Assembly: GCA_031272375.1 (NCBI GenBank)
Contig: JAISTY010000213.1
Span: forward strand, 1-19,248
DNA length: 19,248 nucleotides
Reading direction: 5' to 3'
Source: Opitutaceae bacterium
Lineage (GTDB): Bacteria > Verrucomicrobiota > Verrucomicrobiia > Opitutales > Opitutaceae
Shown here: in pieces, positions 7,896-16,020 of the stretch
How positions within the stretch are numbered: position 1 is the stretch's first letter
Layout: every line of letters begins with the position of its first letter
Notes under the pieces: model-generated
Seen by the model: the letters and a program-made list of their open reading frames with translations, nothing else
Databases searched by the model: none
What the model was told of the DNA's origin: nothing
Position numbers and translations under genes: made by a program

Positions 7896-9419
7896 ATGCT
7901 CAAGAAACTTTTCAAAAAACTCCGCGGCTCCCTTTCCGCGAAACCGGCGTCCGCAAAAGCCGCGAAACCGGCGTCCAAGCCCGCCCCGCAACCTTCCCGG
8001 AAGCCCGCCGCCGGACGGCGCGGCGCCTCCGAGCGCCCCTCCCATGGCGACCGCGCCGGCGGCGGCTTGTCCCGCCGCGACGCCCGCGGTCACGACGCCC
8101 GCCAGCGGCGGGGCGGACGGCGCGACGGCGGCGGGCGCCCTCCCGCCCGCGGAGCCGGCTTCGAGCTGCCCGCGCGCGCCTCCGTCAAGCCCGCCGCGCC
8201 CGTGGAGATTCCCCCGCAGGACACCCCGTTTTCCCGGCTTGGGCTTTCCGATCCGCTCGCCTTCGCGGTCTCCGAGATGGGCTACACCGCCCCCACGCCC
8301 ATCCAGGAGAAGGCCATCCCCGTCGTCCTGTCGGGGCGCGATGTCACCGGCTCCGCGCAGACCGGCACCGGCAAGACGGCCGCGTTCGCCCTGCCCATCC
8401 TCCAGCGTCTTGGGGCGCATGGGCGGCTCCGCTGCCTCATCCTCGAGCCGACGCGCGAGCTGGCCATCCAGGTCGAGGAGGCGTTCCAGAATTTCGCCCG
8501 GCACACCGACCTTGCCGCCACCGTCGTCTATGGCGGCGTCGGCTACGGCCGGCAGCGCGAGGAGCTTGCGAGGGGCGTGGACGTCCTCGCGGCGACGCCG
8601 GGGCGCCTGCTCGACCACATCGAGCAGGGCACGGTCAGCCTTTCCGGCATCGAAATCCTCGTCCTCGACGAGGTGGATCACATGCTCGACATCGGCTTTC
8701 TGCCGGACGTCCGGCGCATCGTCGGGCTTTGCCCCAAGAATCGCCAGACGCTCTTCTTCACGGCGACGCTTCCGCCCGAGCTTGTGCAGCTCTCCAGCTG
8801 GGCGCTGCGCGACCCCGTTGACATCCGCATCGCCGCCAACCGAGCCCCCGCCGAGACCGTCTCGCACGCGTTCTATCCGGTTGTTGACCGCCAGAAATTC
8901 GACCTTCTCCTCGAAGTGCTCCGCCGCACGGACTTCAAGTCCGTCATCATTTTCACGCGGACGAAAATGGGCGCCGACCGCATCGCCCGCCGGCTGCTGA
9001 AGGAGAACCACAGCGTCGGCGTCATCCATTCCGACCGCAACCAGCGCGAGCGCGTCGAGGCGCTCGAGGGCTTCCGCTCCGGCAGGTTCGAGATCCTTGT
9101 GGCCACGGACATCGCCGCGCGCGGCCTCGACATCGCCGGCGTCTCGCACGTCATCAACTACAACGTTCCCGAAAACCCGGAGGACTACGTCCACCGCATC
9201 GGGCGCACGGGGCGGGCGCGGATGACGGGCGACGCCTTCACGCTTGTCGCGGAGGACGAGGCGCGCGACGCCCGCTCCATCGAGCGGTTCATCGGCGCGG
9301 AGGTTGAGCGCAAGAAGCTCGACGGCTTCCCCTACATTTACTCGGCGGTTTTCGACGAGGCGCAGCAGACCGCCGCGGCGCCGAAGCCGGTCAACCGCCT
9401 TGTCCGCGGCTCCCGTTGA
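7896..9419 (+). CDS. DEAD-box ATP-dependent RNA helicase (RhlE/CshA type) with basic N-terminal extension
   Basis: The product has 507 residues. Residues 1-105 form a Lys/Arg/Ala/Pro/Gly-rich low-complexity extension that may add RNA binding and includes GGGLSR (55-60) from the dispersed repeat. The helicase core follows in order: Q motif with PTPIQ (133-137), motif I AQTGTGKT (154-161), Ia PTRELA (185-190), Ib TPGR, motif II DEVD (258-261) instead of DEAD, motif III TAT (289-291), motif IV IIFTRT (351-356), motif V TDIAARGLDI, and motif VI HRIGRTGR (433-440). It unwinds RNA duplexes in mRNA decay or ribosome assembly. The start ATG 7896 opens with a short basic-amphipathic stretch; the frame is open upstream but only as antisense to proA. 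Val in motif II is a conservative variant. No Shine-Dalgarno is visible. Confidence 0.95.
   Translation: MLKKLFKKLRGSLSAKPASAKAAKPASKPAPQPSRKPAAGRRGASERPSHGDRAGGGLSRRDARGHDARQRRGGRRDGGGRPPARGAGFELPARASVKPAAPVEIPPQDTPFSRLGLSDPLAFAVSEMGYTAPTPIQEKAIPVVLSGRDVTGSAQTGTGKTAAFALPILQRLGAHGRLRCLILEPTRELAIQVEEAFQNFARHTDLAATVVYGGVGYGRQREELARGVDVLAATPGRLLDHIEQGTVSLSGIEILVLDEVDHMLDIGFLPDVRRIVGLCPKNRQTLFFTATLPPELVQLSSWALRDPVDIRIAANRAPAETVSHAFYPVVDRQKFDLLLEVLRRTDFKSVIIFTRTKMGADRIARRLLKENHSVGVIHSDRNQRERVEALEGFRSGRFEILVATDIAARGLDIAGVSHVINYNVPENPEDYVHRIGRTGRARMTGDAFTLVAEDEARDARSIERFIGAEVERKKLDGFPYIYSAVFDEAQQTAAAPKPVNRLVRGSR
8058..8076 (+). repeat. Dispersed GC-rich repeat, copy (inside helicase N-terminal extension)
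   Basis: GGCGGCGGCTTGTCCCGCC is read in frame as GGGLSR, the same peptide as the copy near the 3' end of metH, and lies in the disordered N-terminal extension. Confidence 0.75.
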
Positions 9420-9473
9420 GCGGGCGGGCGGACGCCGGGAGGCGGGGGCGTTTCCGCTTTTCTTCCGGCGGAA

Positions 9474-9493
9474 CGGCGGCAGCTTGTCGCGCG
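9474..9493 (+). repeat. Dispersed GC-rich repeat, A-variant, upstream of nfeD-like gene
   Basis: CGGCGGCAGCTTGTCGCGCG ends 8 bases before the ATG at 9502, in the position where a ribosome-binding site would be expected. Confidence 0.75.
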
Positions 9494-9501
9494 TGGCTGT
9501 C

Positions 9502-9954
9502 ATGGTGACATTGTTTCTGGTCGGGGCCGCGCTGCTCGGGGCGGAGGTTTTCGTGCCGGGCGGGGTTCTCGGCGCGCTCGGCGGGCTGGCGATGCTGGCG
9601 GGGTGCGCGCTGGCGTTCGCGAATTTCGGCGCCGGCGGCGGTTTGCTGGCCGTGGGCGCTGGCTGCGCGCTGATCGGGCTGGTGCTGGCGGCGGAGTTCG
9701 TGTGGCTGCCCAGAACGCGCGCGGGCAAAAAACTCCTCCTGACAGCCGAGGTCTCCGGCGCGGTCCGGGAGGCGCCGGACGCCTCCGTCGTGGGGCGCGA
9801 GGCGGTCGCGCTGACCGCGCTGGCGCCGGGCGGCTACGTTCTGGTGGACGGGAAACGCCACGAGGCGGTCTCGCAGTCCGGGTTCGTCGGGGAGGGCGGG
9901 CGGCTGCGGGTCGTCGCCGCCGACAATTTCCGTCTCGTCGTGCGGCGTCCCTGA
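9502..9954 (+). CDS. NfeD-like integral membrane protein with C-terminal OB-fold domain
   Basis: The product has 150 residues. It starts with a short hydrophobic segment ending AEVFVPGGVLG, the conserved NfeD signature of an acidic residue followed by a PGG turn. Two further membrane segments lie at about 20-40 and 46-68. The soluble part (about 83-150) has the NfeD OB-fold pattern: LTAEVSGAVREA, VGREAVALTAL, GGYVLVDGKRHEAVS and GGRLRVVAADNFRLVV. It lacks the N-terminal ClpP-like protease of long NfeD proteins. NfeD proteins pair with flotillin-like partners in membrane microdomains, and floA follows after 18 bases, matching the yqeZ-floA order of Bacillus. ATG 9502 was chosen as the first Met of the membrane segment; a GTG at 9493 in the same frame is possible. 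Confidence 0.88.
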   Translation: MVTLFLVGAALLGAEVFVPGGVLGALGGLAMLAGCALAFANFGAGGGLLAVGAGCALIGLVLAAEFVWLPRTRAGKKLLLTAEVSGAVREAPDASVVGREAVALTALAPGGYVLVDGKRHEAVSQSGFVGEGGRLRVVAADNFRLVVRRP

Positions 9955-9972
9955 CCCTCAACCTTTCCCATC

Positions 9973-10977
9973 ATGCAAACCGCAAGTCTTGTCCTTCTCG
10001 CCGTCGTCGGCGTCGTCGCGCTCGTGGTGGCGGGCGTCGTGTTCTCGTTTTTCAGCGTCTGGCTGCGCGCGCTGCTCGCCGGCGCCCGCGTGAGCTTCGC
10101 CAACCTCGTCGCCATGCGCCTGCGCCGCGTCCCCTACGGCATGGTCGTTGACGCCCGCATCACCGCGAAAAAGGCCGGCATCGAAATCAGCGCCGACGCC
10201 CTTGAGGCCCACTTCCTCGCCGGCGGCAACGTTGTCCCGACCGTCCAGGCCCTCATCGCCGCCGAGAAGGCCGGCATCGCCCTCGACTGGCGGCGCGCCT
10301 GCGCCATTGACCTCGCCACGAAAGGCTCCGGCAAATCCGTCGTCGAGGCTGTCCGCACCTCCGTTGACCCGAAGGTCATTGACTGCCCCAACCCCGACCA
10401 GGGGCGCGTCACCATTGACGGCGTCGCCAAGGACGGGATCCAGGTGAAGGTGAAGGCCCGCGTCACCGTCCGCAGCAACCTCGACCGCTTCGTCGGCGGC
10501 GCGAAGGAGGACACCATCATCGCCCGCGTCGGCGAGGGCATCGTCACCACCATCGGCTCCGCCGAGACCTACAAGGTCGTCCTCGAATCCCCCGACAGCA
10601 TTTCCAAGAACGTCCTCCATCGCGGCCTCGACGTCGGCACCGCCTTTGAAATCCTCTCCATTGACATCGCCGATGTGGACGTTGGCGAGAACGTCGGCGC
10701 CAAGCTCCAGGAGGCGCAGGCGCTCGCGAACAAGAACATGGCGCAGGCGCAGGCCGAGATCCGCCGCGCCGCCGCCGTCGCCCTTGAGCAGGAGATGAAG
10801 GCGCGCGTCCAGGAGATGCAGGCCAAGGTCGTCGAGGCGCAGGCGCAGGTGCCCCTCGCGATGGCCGAGGCCTTCCGCAACGGGCGTCTCGGCGTCATGG
10901 ACTACTTCAGGATGGAAAACGTCCAGGCCGACACCTCCATGCGCAAAAGCATCGCCAGCCCGGACGAGAAGAAGTGA
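9973..10977 (+). CDS. floA: Flotillin-like membrane scaffold protein FloA (YqfA)
   Basis: The product has 334 residues (B. subtilis FloA has 331) and aligns along its length. A membrane hairpin lies at about 5-30. Then come GMRLRR-type [48 protein letters not shown], and [11 protein letters not shown]. The strongly conserved [22 protein letters not shown] precedes a Glu/Ala-rich helix ([16 protein letters not shown] on through [20 protein letters not shown]), the oligomerisation coil. It ends [20 protein letters not shown]. FloA forms lipid-raft-like foci that organise membrane proteins and affect fluidity, secretion and envelope stress. It sits between an NfeD-like protein and a short membrane-anchored protein with 18- and 21-base gaps, so an operon is likely. 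Codons are strongly C-ending here, in contrast with the G-ending codons of the adjacent nfeD-like gene. Confidence 0.96.
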   Translation: MQTASLVLLAVVGVVALVVAGVVFSFFSVWLRALLAGARVSFANLVAMRLRRVPYGMVVDARITAKKAGIEISADALEAHFLAGGNVVPTVQALIAAEKAGIALDWRRACAIDLATKGSGKSVVEAVRTSVDPKVIDCPNPDQGRVTIDGVAKDGIQVKVKARVTVRSNLDRFVGGAKEDTIIARVGEGIVTTIGSAETYKVVLESPDSISKNVLHRGLDVGTAFEILSIDIADVDVGENVGAKLQEAQALANKNMAQAQAEIRRAAAVALEQEMKARVQEMQAKVVEAQAQVPLAMAEAFRNGRLGVMDYFRMENVQADTSMRKSIASPDEKK

Positions 10978-10998
10978 GCCGTCCCGGAGAGCCTCCCG

Positions 10999-11490
10999 AT
11001 GGAATGGGTTCTTGAACATTTGCAGGATTTGCTGGTCGTCGGCGGCATCCTCGCCGCGTGGCTGTTGAAAAGCGCCGCCGCCCGCCGCCCTTCCGAACGC
11101 CCGGCGGAGACACGGGGGGCGGGGGACTTTGAGGCGGACGAGCGCGGGCGGAGGGTGCGCGAGGCCGTCCGCCGGCGCATCGAGGAACGGGCGGGGCGCG
11201 CGGAGGAGGCGCCGGAGGAGGGGTTTTTCGGCGAAATCTTCGCGGAGCCGGGCATGGCGGAAGGGGAGGGGGATTCTGTTCCCGACCTTCCGCCGCCCCC
11301 GCCGGTTGAACCCCGGCCCGCGCCGCTTGCGCGGACGGCGCCTTTGCCTCCGGCGGACGCCCCGGATGCCGCCGCGGAGGGCGTCGTGCCGCCCCGGCGT
11401 TTCCGGGCCGGACGCCTTGCGGCGGGCGGCCTGCGGGAGGCGGTTGTCCTCTCGGAAATCCTCGGCAAACCCGCGGGTCTGCGCCGTTGA
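10999..11490 (+). CDS. Small membrane-anchored protein of the nfeD-floA operon, unknown function
   Basis: The product has 163 residues. An N-terminal membrane anchor (about residues 8-24, DLLVVGGILAAWLL) is followed by a charged, Arg/Glu-rich segment and then a Pro/Ala-rich low-complexity stretch (about 90-125). A compact conserved-looking end reads LREAVVLSEILGKPAGLRR. Short proteins ending in an xLREAxxLxEILGxPxxLR-like motif follow floA in verrucomicrobial and planctomycete genomes as far as I recall; I cannot confirm this here. In Bacillus this third position is held by yqfB, which is not similar. The start has one of the few plausible Shine-Dalgarno sequences in the window (GGAGAG, 10986-10991, 7 bases before ATG). 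Function is unknown; context suggests a role with FloA at the membrane. Confidence 0.75.
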   Translation: MEWVLEHLQDLLVVGGILAAWLLKSAAARRPSERPAETRGAGDFEADERGRRVREAVRRRIEERAGRAEEAPEEGFFGEIFAEPGMAEGEGDSVPDLPPPPPVEPRPAPLARTAPLPPADAPDAAAEGVVPPRRFRAGRLAAGGLREAVVLSEILGKPAGLRR

Positions 11491-11606
11491 GGGGAGGGGC
11501 AAAAAAAACGAAGAAAGTGCTTGCGTCACCCCTTTGCCCTCCCATCGTGCCGCACCAGCTTCCCATCCACACCAGCCCGTAAATTTTTACCTATCTTTTA
11601 GTCACC
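11491..11606 (+). promoter_or_regulatory. AT-rich promoter/leader region of the secreted-protein gene
   Basis: This 116-base spacer differs in composition from its surroundings: an A8 run at 11501-11508 and an AT-rich stretch just before the start codon (TAAATTTTTACCTATCTTTT, 11580-11599). TTGCGT at 11521-11526 could be a -35 element, but no good -10 is seen 16-18 bases on. GGGGCAAA (11496-11503) can pair with TTTGCCC (11533-11539) around a 29-base loop; this could be the tail of the floA transcript or a control structure. The unstructured AT-rich leader would help initiation without a Shine-Dalgarno. Confidence 0.4.
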
Positions 11607-12338
11607 ATGAAAAAAATATTCCACCTCGTTGTAGTTTCCGCGGTTTCGGCAGGCGCCCTTTTGCAGGCGGCGGAAACAGGTATCGTGATCGCCCGTGCCG
11701 ACCGCACGGCTTCGGTGAAACGCGGTGACGTGGTTGCCGCCGGTTCCACCATCAATGTCGCCGGCGGAACGGTGCGCGGCTCGGCCTTCCCGGGCGCGAA
11801 CTTCGCGTTGAGCGGCAAGGACGCCTCCCTGAAGGTTGACGGCGTGACGATCAACGCCCAGGGCGGCTTCATCACCCAGCAGAGCGCGGCCCTCACGCTC
11901 GCCTCCGGCGACCTGATCTCGACCGTCAGCCGCACCGACGGCGTGGTGACCAACTACAGCGTCACCGTCGCCCAGGGCACGGCCTCCGCCGAGCTGACCC
12001 AGAACCAGGGAAGCGCCTCGGGCATTGACGCCACCAAGGACAACGTTGTGGCGGCCAGCTACAAGGGCGTGCTCTACTTCACCTTCAACCACGGCGTTCC
12101 CCTTCCCAACAAACCCGATGGCACCAAGGAAGGCGAACCCAAGGTGATCGTGGCGATCTCCGAGGGAATGGCGCTGGTCTATGACCTCTTCAAAACGGGC
12201 GGCGAGCTGGTGCCCATCAGCGCGCTTAGCTCCATCGGCGGCCCGCAGGCCATCATTGACGCCCTTGGCGAGTTCTCCGCCGGCGAGATTGTGCCGCCCC
12301 CGGATGTCCCCCCCGGCACCATCAGCCCGTCGTGGTAA
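11607..12338 (+). CDS. Secreted protein of unknown function (weakly FecR-like beta-rich)
   Basis: The product has 243 residues. MKKIFHLVVVSAVSAGALLQA is a clear signal peptide, with probable cleavage after Ala21 or Ala22. The mature part is rich in Ala, Gly, Ser, Thr and Val with alternating hydrophobic residues (GDVVAAGSTINVAGGTVRGS, then DASLKVDGVTINAQGGF), typical of beta-solenoid or FecR-like folds. It ends in a Pro-rich tail (VPPPDVPPGTISPSW has the flavour; actual start IVPPPDVPPG). There is no cysteine and no lipobox. It is a single-gene unit with an AT-rich leader before it and a strong intrinsic terminator after it, suggesting separate and probably abundant expression. I do not recognise a specific family; a FecR-like periplasmic domain or a surface/adhesin-like protein are both possible. 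Confidence 0.8.
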   Translation: MKKIFHLVVVSAVSAGALLQAAETGIVIARADRTASVKRGDVVAAGSTINVAGGTVRGSAFPGANFALSGKDASLKVDGVTINAQGGFITQQSAALTLASGDLISTVSRTDGVVTNYSVTVAQGTASAELTQNQGSASGIDATKDNVVAASYKGVLYFTFNHGVPLPNKPDGTKEGEPKVIVAISEGMALVYDLFKTGGELVPISALSSIGGPQAIIDALGEFSAGEIVPPPDVPPGTISPSW

Positions 12339-12357
12339 TCACGAATCATTCCAACCG

Positions 12358-12390
12358 AACGGCGCCCGTCCCACGGACGCCGTTTTTTTT
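12358..12390 (+). terminator. Intrinsic (rho-independent) terminator of the secreted-protein gene
   Basis: AACGGCGCCCGT (12358-12369), loop CCC, then ACGGACGCCGTT pairs as a 12-base-pair stem with one C-A mismatch. It runs directly into a T-tract ending at 12390. It starts 20 bases after the stop codon. It is the only textbook intrinsic terminator seen in the window. Confidence 0.85.
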
Positions 12391-12453
12391 GCGCCGATGA
12401 GGAGGGCGTCCGGGCGCCGGACCGGGGTATTTTGCGCTGGCAAGACGGGCGGC

Positions 12454-12471
12454 GGGCGGCAGCTTGCGGGG
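12454..12471 (+). repeat. Dispersed GC-rich repeat, A-variant, upstream of glgA
   Basis: GGGCGGCAGCTTGCGGGG ends 4 bases before the glgA ATG at 12476, occupying the place of a ribosome-binding site as in the nfeD-like gene. Confidence 0.65.
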
Positions 12472-12475
12472 CGTC

Positions 12476-13948
12476 ATGAACGCCCTGAAAATTCTCTTTG
12501 TTTCGCCCGAGGTGGATCCCTTCGTGAAAGTCGGCGGGCTGGCGGACATGGCGGGTTCCCTCCCGAAGGGGCTTGCCGCGCTGGGACACGACGTGCGCGT
12601 CGTCTGCCCGTATTACGGGCTGGCGCGGGAACGCCCGGGCTGGACGGCGCTGGAGGAGACTCTGGGCGTGGACGTCGGCCCGCGGGCGCTTTGGGCGCGG
12701 ACATGGCGGACCACGCTGCCGGGGTCGCGCGTGCCGGTTTATCTGATTGAACACGATGCGTTTTTTGCGCGCGGCGGGGTTTATGACGGGCCCTGGGGGC
12801 CGCACGGCGACAACGACCTGCGCTTCGCCTTCCTGTGCCGCGCGGCGCTGGCGTTGTGCCAGCAATTGCGCTGGATCCCCGACGTCGCGCACGGGCACGA
12901 CTGGACGACGGGGCTGCTGCCGGTGTTGCTGAACACGACCCTCCGCGCGACGGAGCTGGGCCGGGTGGCGTCGGTTTTCACCATCCACAACCTGGAGCAC
13001 CAGGGCTACGCGAACCCGCGCGTGCTGGATTTCGCGCGCATTCCCCGGAGCGAGTTCCGCCCGGACAGCGTGGAGTCGTTCGGCTCGGTCAACATGATGA
13101 AGGCCGGGCTGTATCACTCGACGAAGCTCACGACCGTCAGCCCGACTTACGCGCGGGAGATACGCACCCCGGAGGGCGGCTGGGGGCTGGATCCGGTGCT
13201 CCGCTTCCGCGGCGGCGACCTGATCGGGATACTCAACGGCATTGACACGACCGTCTGGAACCCGGCCACGGACCGCCTCCTCGCGGCGCGCTACGACGAG
13301 GGCGACCTGCGCGGCAAGGCGCTTTGCAAGGCCGCCCTGCGGGAGGAAACGGGACTGGCGGCGGACGCCGACGCCCCCGTGTTCGGCGTGGTGTCGCGGC
13401 TCGCCTCCCAAAAGGGGCTTGACCTGCTGGCGGCGGCGCTGCCGCGCGTGATGGAGGAAATGCGGGTGCAATTCGTGATTTTGGGAACCGGCGACGCCGG
13501 GCTTCAGGACGCGTTCTCCGGGCTGGCGGCGCGCCACCGCGGGCGGCTGGCGGCGCGCATCGGCTACAGCAACGAGCTGTCGCACCGCATCCAGGCGGGA
13601 TCGGATTTCTTTGTGATGCCGAGCCGCGCCGAGCCGTGCGGCCTGACGCAGATGTATGCGATGAACTACGGCACGCCGCCGATTGTCCGCGCCACGGGCG
13701 GGCTGGCGGACACCGTGGAGCAATACGCCGAGGGGAAGGGCCTCGGCACGGGCTTCCTCTTCGGCGAGGCGAGCGCGCGGGCGCTGTATTACACCATCGG
13801 CTGGGCCTGCTCGACGTTCTACGACCGCCCCGCGGATCTTGCCGCGCTCCGCGCGAACGGCATGCGGAAGGATTTCTCCTGGAACCGCAGCGCCGAGCGC
13901 TACGAGGAGGTCTATCGTTGGGCGGTGGAGGCGCGGCGGCGCGCCTGA
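12476..13948 (+). CDS. glgA: Glycogen synthase (ADP-glucose type, GT5)
   Basis: The product has 490 residues (usual 470-500). The ADP-glucose-binding KVGGLAD lies at residues 18-24 within ILFVSPEVDPFVKVGGLADM. Family motifs follow: DVAHGHDWTTGLLP, FTIHNLEHQGYA, TTVSPTYAREI, GILNGIDTTVWNP, VVSRLASQKGLDLL (about 302-315, with the phosphate-binding Arg and Lys), GTGDAGLQ, and SRAEPCGLTQMYAMNYGT (about 382-399) with the catalytic-site Glu. It transfers glucose from ADP-glucose to the growing alpha-1,4-glucan in the cytoplasm. ATG 12476 was chosen over the in-frame TTG at 12464 because MNALKILFVSPE is the normal start. The downstream phosphohexomutase (76-base gap, same strand) supports a storage-polysaccharide module. 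glgC and glgB are not in the window. Confidence 0.96.
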   Translation: MNALKILFVSPEVDPFVKVGGLADMAGSLPKGLAALGHDVRVVCPYYGLARERPGWTALEETLGVDVGPRALWARTWRTTLPGSRVPVYLIEHDAFFARGGVYDGPWGPHGDNDLRFAFLCRAALALCQQLRWIPDVAHGHDWTTGLLPVLLNTTLRATELGRVASVFTIHNLEHQGYANPRVLDFARIPRSEFRPDSVESFGSVNMMKAGLYHSTKLTTVSPTYAREIRTPEGGWGLDPVLRFRGGDLIGILNGIDTTVWNPATDRLLAARYDEGDLRGKALCKAALREETGLAADADAPVFGVVSRLASQKGLDLLAAALPRVMEEMRVQFVILGTGDAGLQDAFSGLAARHRGRLAARIGYSNELSHRIQAGSDFFVMPSRAEPCGLTQMYAMNYGTPPIVRATGGLADTVEQYAEGKGLGTGFLFGEASARALYYTIGWACSTFYDRPADLAALRANGMRKDFSWNRSAERYEEVYRWAVEARRRA

Positions 13949-14024
13949 GGCCTCCCCGCCCCCGCCTCCGCCGAAAAAACGCTTTGCGCCCCGTCGCTTT
14001 GGGGAAAGGCTGCCGCGATTTTTT

Positions 14025-15989
14025 ATGAACACACCGCTCCCGCAAATCGAGGCGGCCGCCAGGGCCGGACAACTGCTGCCATCATCATTGGAAAACCTGC
14101 GCGCGTGGCTCGCGGCGCCCCTGCCCGAATGGGCGCGGGCCAGCATCGGCGAACTGGTTGGCGCGGGCGACTGGGCCGAGTTGAACAACCGCTTTTACCG
14201 CCACATGGAGTTCGGCACGGGCGGCATCCGCGGGCGCACCATCGGCGCCTCGCCGACGGCGGCGGAACTGGGGCGGACCGGCCCCTTCGGAACGCCGGAG
14301 CACGCGGGCGTCGGCTCCAACATCCTCAACGACTTCAACCTGCTGCGGGCGGTCATGGGGCTGTTCGCCCACGTGAAAAACTACCTCGCGGAGGAGGGCC
14401 GCCCCGACGTGCCGGCGCTCGTGATCGCCCACGACGTCCGGCATTTCTCGCGGCATTTTTGCGAGCTGGCGGCGTCCGCGTGGACGCGCCTCGGCGGGCA
14501 GGCGTTCATCTTCGACGGCCCGCGCCCTACACCGCAGTTGAGCTTCTCCGTGCGCCACCTGCGCGCCCACGCGGGCGTGGTCATCACCGCGAGCCACAAC
14601 CCGCCGCACGACAACGGCTTCAAGGCTTACTTCGAGGACGGCGCGCAGGTCGTCGCGCCCCACGACGCGGGCATCGTCGCCGAGGTCAACAAGGTGCCGC
14701 TGGAGGCGACCCTGCCGTTCCTGGACAAGGATCTCGGGCGCGTCGTGACGCTCGGACGGAAGGCCGACGAGGCCTACCGCGCCGCCGCGATGCGGGCGGT
14801 CATTGACCCCTCGGTTTTCGGCAGGGCGGGACCGCGGGTGGCGTTCACGAACATCCACGGCGCGGGCGGCGTCGCGGCCCCGGCCCTGCTGGAGGCCGCT
14901 GGCTGCGAGGTGCATTGCGTCGCCGAGCAGGCCGCCTTCGACCCGCGCTTCCCGACGGTGAAATCGCCCAACCCCGAGAACCCCGAGGCCCTCGCGCTGG
15001 CCGTCAGACTGGCCGAGACCAACGGACTCGACGCGGTGATGGCGACCGACCCGGACTGCGACCGCATGGGCGTCGCCGTGCGCGGACGCGACGGCCGCAT
15101 GGCGTTGCTGACGGGCAACCAGGTCGGCTGCCTCCTGGCCGATTACCGCCTCTCCAAACTCAAGGAAACCGGCATGATTCCCCCCCGCGGCTCGGACTCC
15201 GTCGTGCTCGTGACGACCTTCGTGACGACGCGCCTGATGAACGCCATCGGCGCCGCCCACGGGGTCCGGGTCATCAGCACCCTGACGGGCTTCAAGTGGA
15301 TCGCCGCGAAGCTGCGCGGCTACGAGGAACGCCTGAAAAAAAGCCTGCTCGAAAAAACCGGCATGGCGCTGGACTACGACGCCACGGAATTCGCCACGCG
15401 CGCCTGGCTGCTCCGCGAGCACAGCGCCTTCTACGCCTTCGGCTGCGAGGAAAGCTACGGCTACCTGCCCAACGACCTCGTCCGCGACAAGGACGGCAAC
15501 GCCGCCTGCCTGATGTTCGCCGAGTTGTGCGCCTGGGTGAAAAACCGCGGCCTCACGGTGCCGGAATACCTCGACGGAATTTACCTGAAGCACGGCTTCC
15601 ACGCCGAGGACGTCATCAACCTCTACTACGAGGGCGCGAGCGGCGCGGAAAAAATCCGCCGCATCCTCGACTCCTACCGCGACAACCCGCCGGCTGCCTT
15701 CGGAGACGTCCCCGTGCGGCGCTTCAACGACTTCGGGCGCCAGGTCTTCAAGGACGCCGACGGCGAGGTCATCCCGAAACAGGACCTCTACATCGTGGAG
15801 CTGGCCAACGGCCACAGCTTCGCCGCGCGCGGCTCGGGCACGGAGCCGAAAATGAAGTTCTACCTCTTCGCCAGCGGAAAGGCGGCGGACGCCCGCGAAC
15901 TCGGCGCGGTGAAGGAGCGGACGCGCGCGGAGCTGGCGCGCCTGAAGGCCCTCATCGAGGCCGACGCGAAACGCCGCGCGGAAGGGTAG
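14025..15989 (+). CDS. Phosphoglucomutase/phosphomannomutase family protein (PGM2-like)
   Basis: The product has 654 residues, longer than the common 550-600 for this subfamily. Alpha-D-phosphohexomutase signatures are complete. FGTGGIRGRTIG near the N-terminus marks the PGM2-like branch. The phosphoserine loop TASHNPPHDNGFKAYF has Ser190 as the catalytic residue. The metal loop is DPDCDRMG (Asp342, Asp344, Asp346), the sugar-specificity loop GCEESYGYLPND starts at 473, and the phosphate-binding loop RGSGTEPK is at 602-609. It interconverts hexose 1- and 6-phosphates (glucose, perhaps mannose) in the cytoplasm. Directly behind glgA, its likely role is the glucose-6-P/glucose-1-P step of glycogen turnover. 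Start ATG 14025 lies behind a GATTTTTT run with no Shine-Dalgarno; upstream frame is open but overlaps glgA. Confidence 0.94.
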   Translation: MNTPLPQIEAAARAGQLLPSSLENLRAWLAAPLPEWARASIGELVGAGDWAELNNRFYRHMEFGTGGIRGRTIGASPTAAELGRTGPFGTPEHAGVGSNILNDFNLLRAVMGLFAHVKNYLAEEGRPDVPALVIAHDVRHFSRHFCELAASAWTRLGGQAFIFDGPRPTPQLSFSVRHLRAHAGVVITASHNPPHDNGFKAYFEDGAQVVAPHDAGIVAEVNKVPLEATLPFLDKDLGRVVTLGRKADEAYRAAAMRAVIDPSVFGRAGPRVAFTNIHGAGGVAAPALLEAAGCEVHCVAEQAAFDPRFPTVKSPNPENPEALALAVRLAETNGLDAVMATDPDCDRMGVAVRGRDGRMALLTGNQVGCLLADYRLSKLKETGMIPPRGSDSVVLVTTFVTTRLMNAIGAAHGVRVISTLTGFKWIAAKLRGYEERLKKSLLEKTGMALDYDATEFATRAWLLREHSAFYAFGCEESYGYLPNDLVRDKDGNAACLMFAELCAWVKNRGLTVPEYLDGIYLKHGFHAEDVINLYYEGASGAEKIRRILDSYRDNPPAAFGDVPVRRFNDFGRQVFKDADGEVIPKQDLYIVELANGHSFAARGSGTEPKMKFYLFASGKAADARELGAVKERTRAELARLKALIEADAKRRAEG

Positions 15990-16003
15990 GGCGGCGCGCC
16001 CCC

Positions 16004-16020
16004 GCGACAAGTTGCCGCGC
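16004..16020 (-). repeat. Variant copy of the dispersed repeat between phosphohexomutase and leuC
   Basis: GCGACAAGTTGCCGCGC matches the complement of the repeat except that CAAGCYGCCG reads CAAGTTGCCG. It starts 15 bases after the stop codon, in the 138-base spacer, and is itself nearly palindromic (CGCG-A-CAAGTTG-C-CGCG). Confidence 0.45.

Noticed and set aside
9251..9263. CGCTTGTCGCGG in the helicase gene as another repeat copy
   Set aside because: Only the right half matches and it encodes the conserved FTLVAEDE segment, so it is explained by protein sequence.
7458..9728. A 756-codon open frame on the minus strand
   Set aside because: Antisense to the helicase gene and overlapping proA in another frame; no recognisable motifs.
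11496..11539. Long-loop stem after the floA operon as a terminator
   Set aside because: The loop is 29 bases and no T-tract follows; recorded only as part of the regulatory region.
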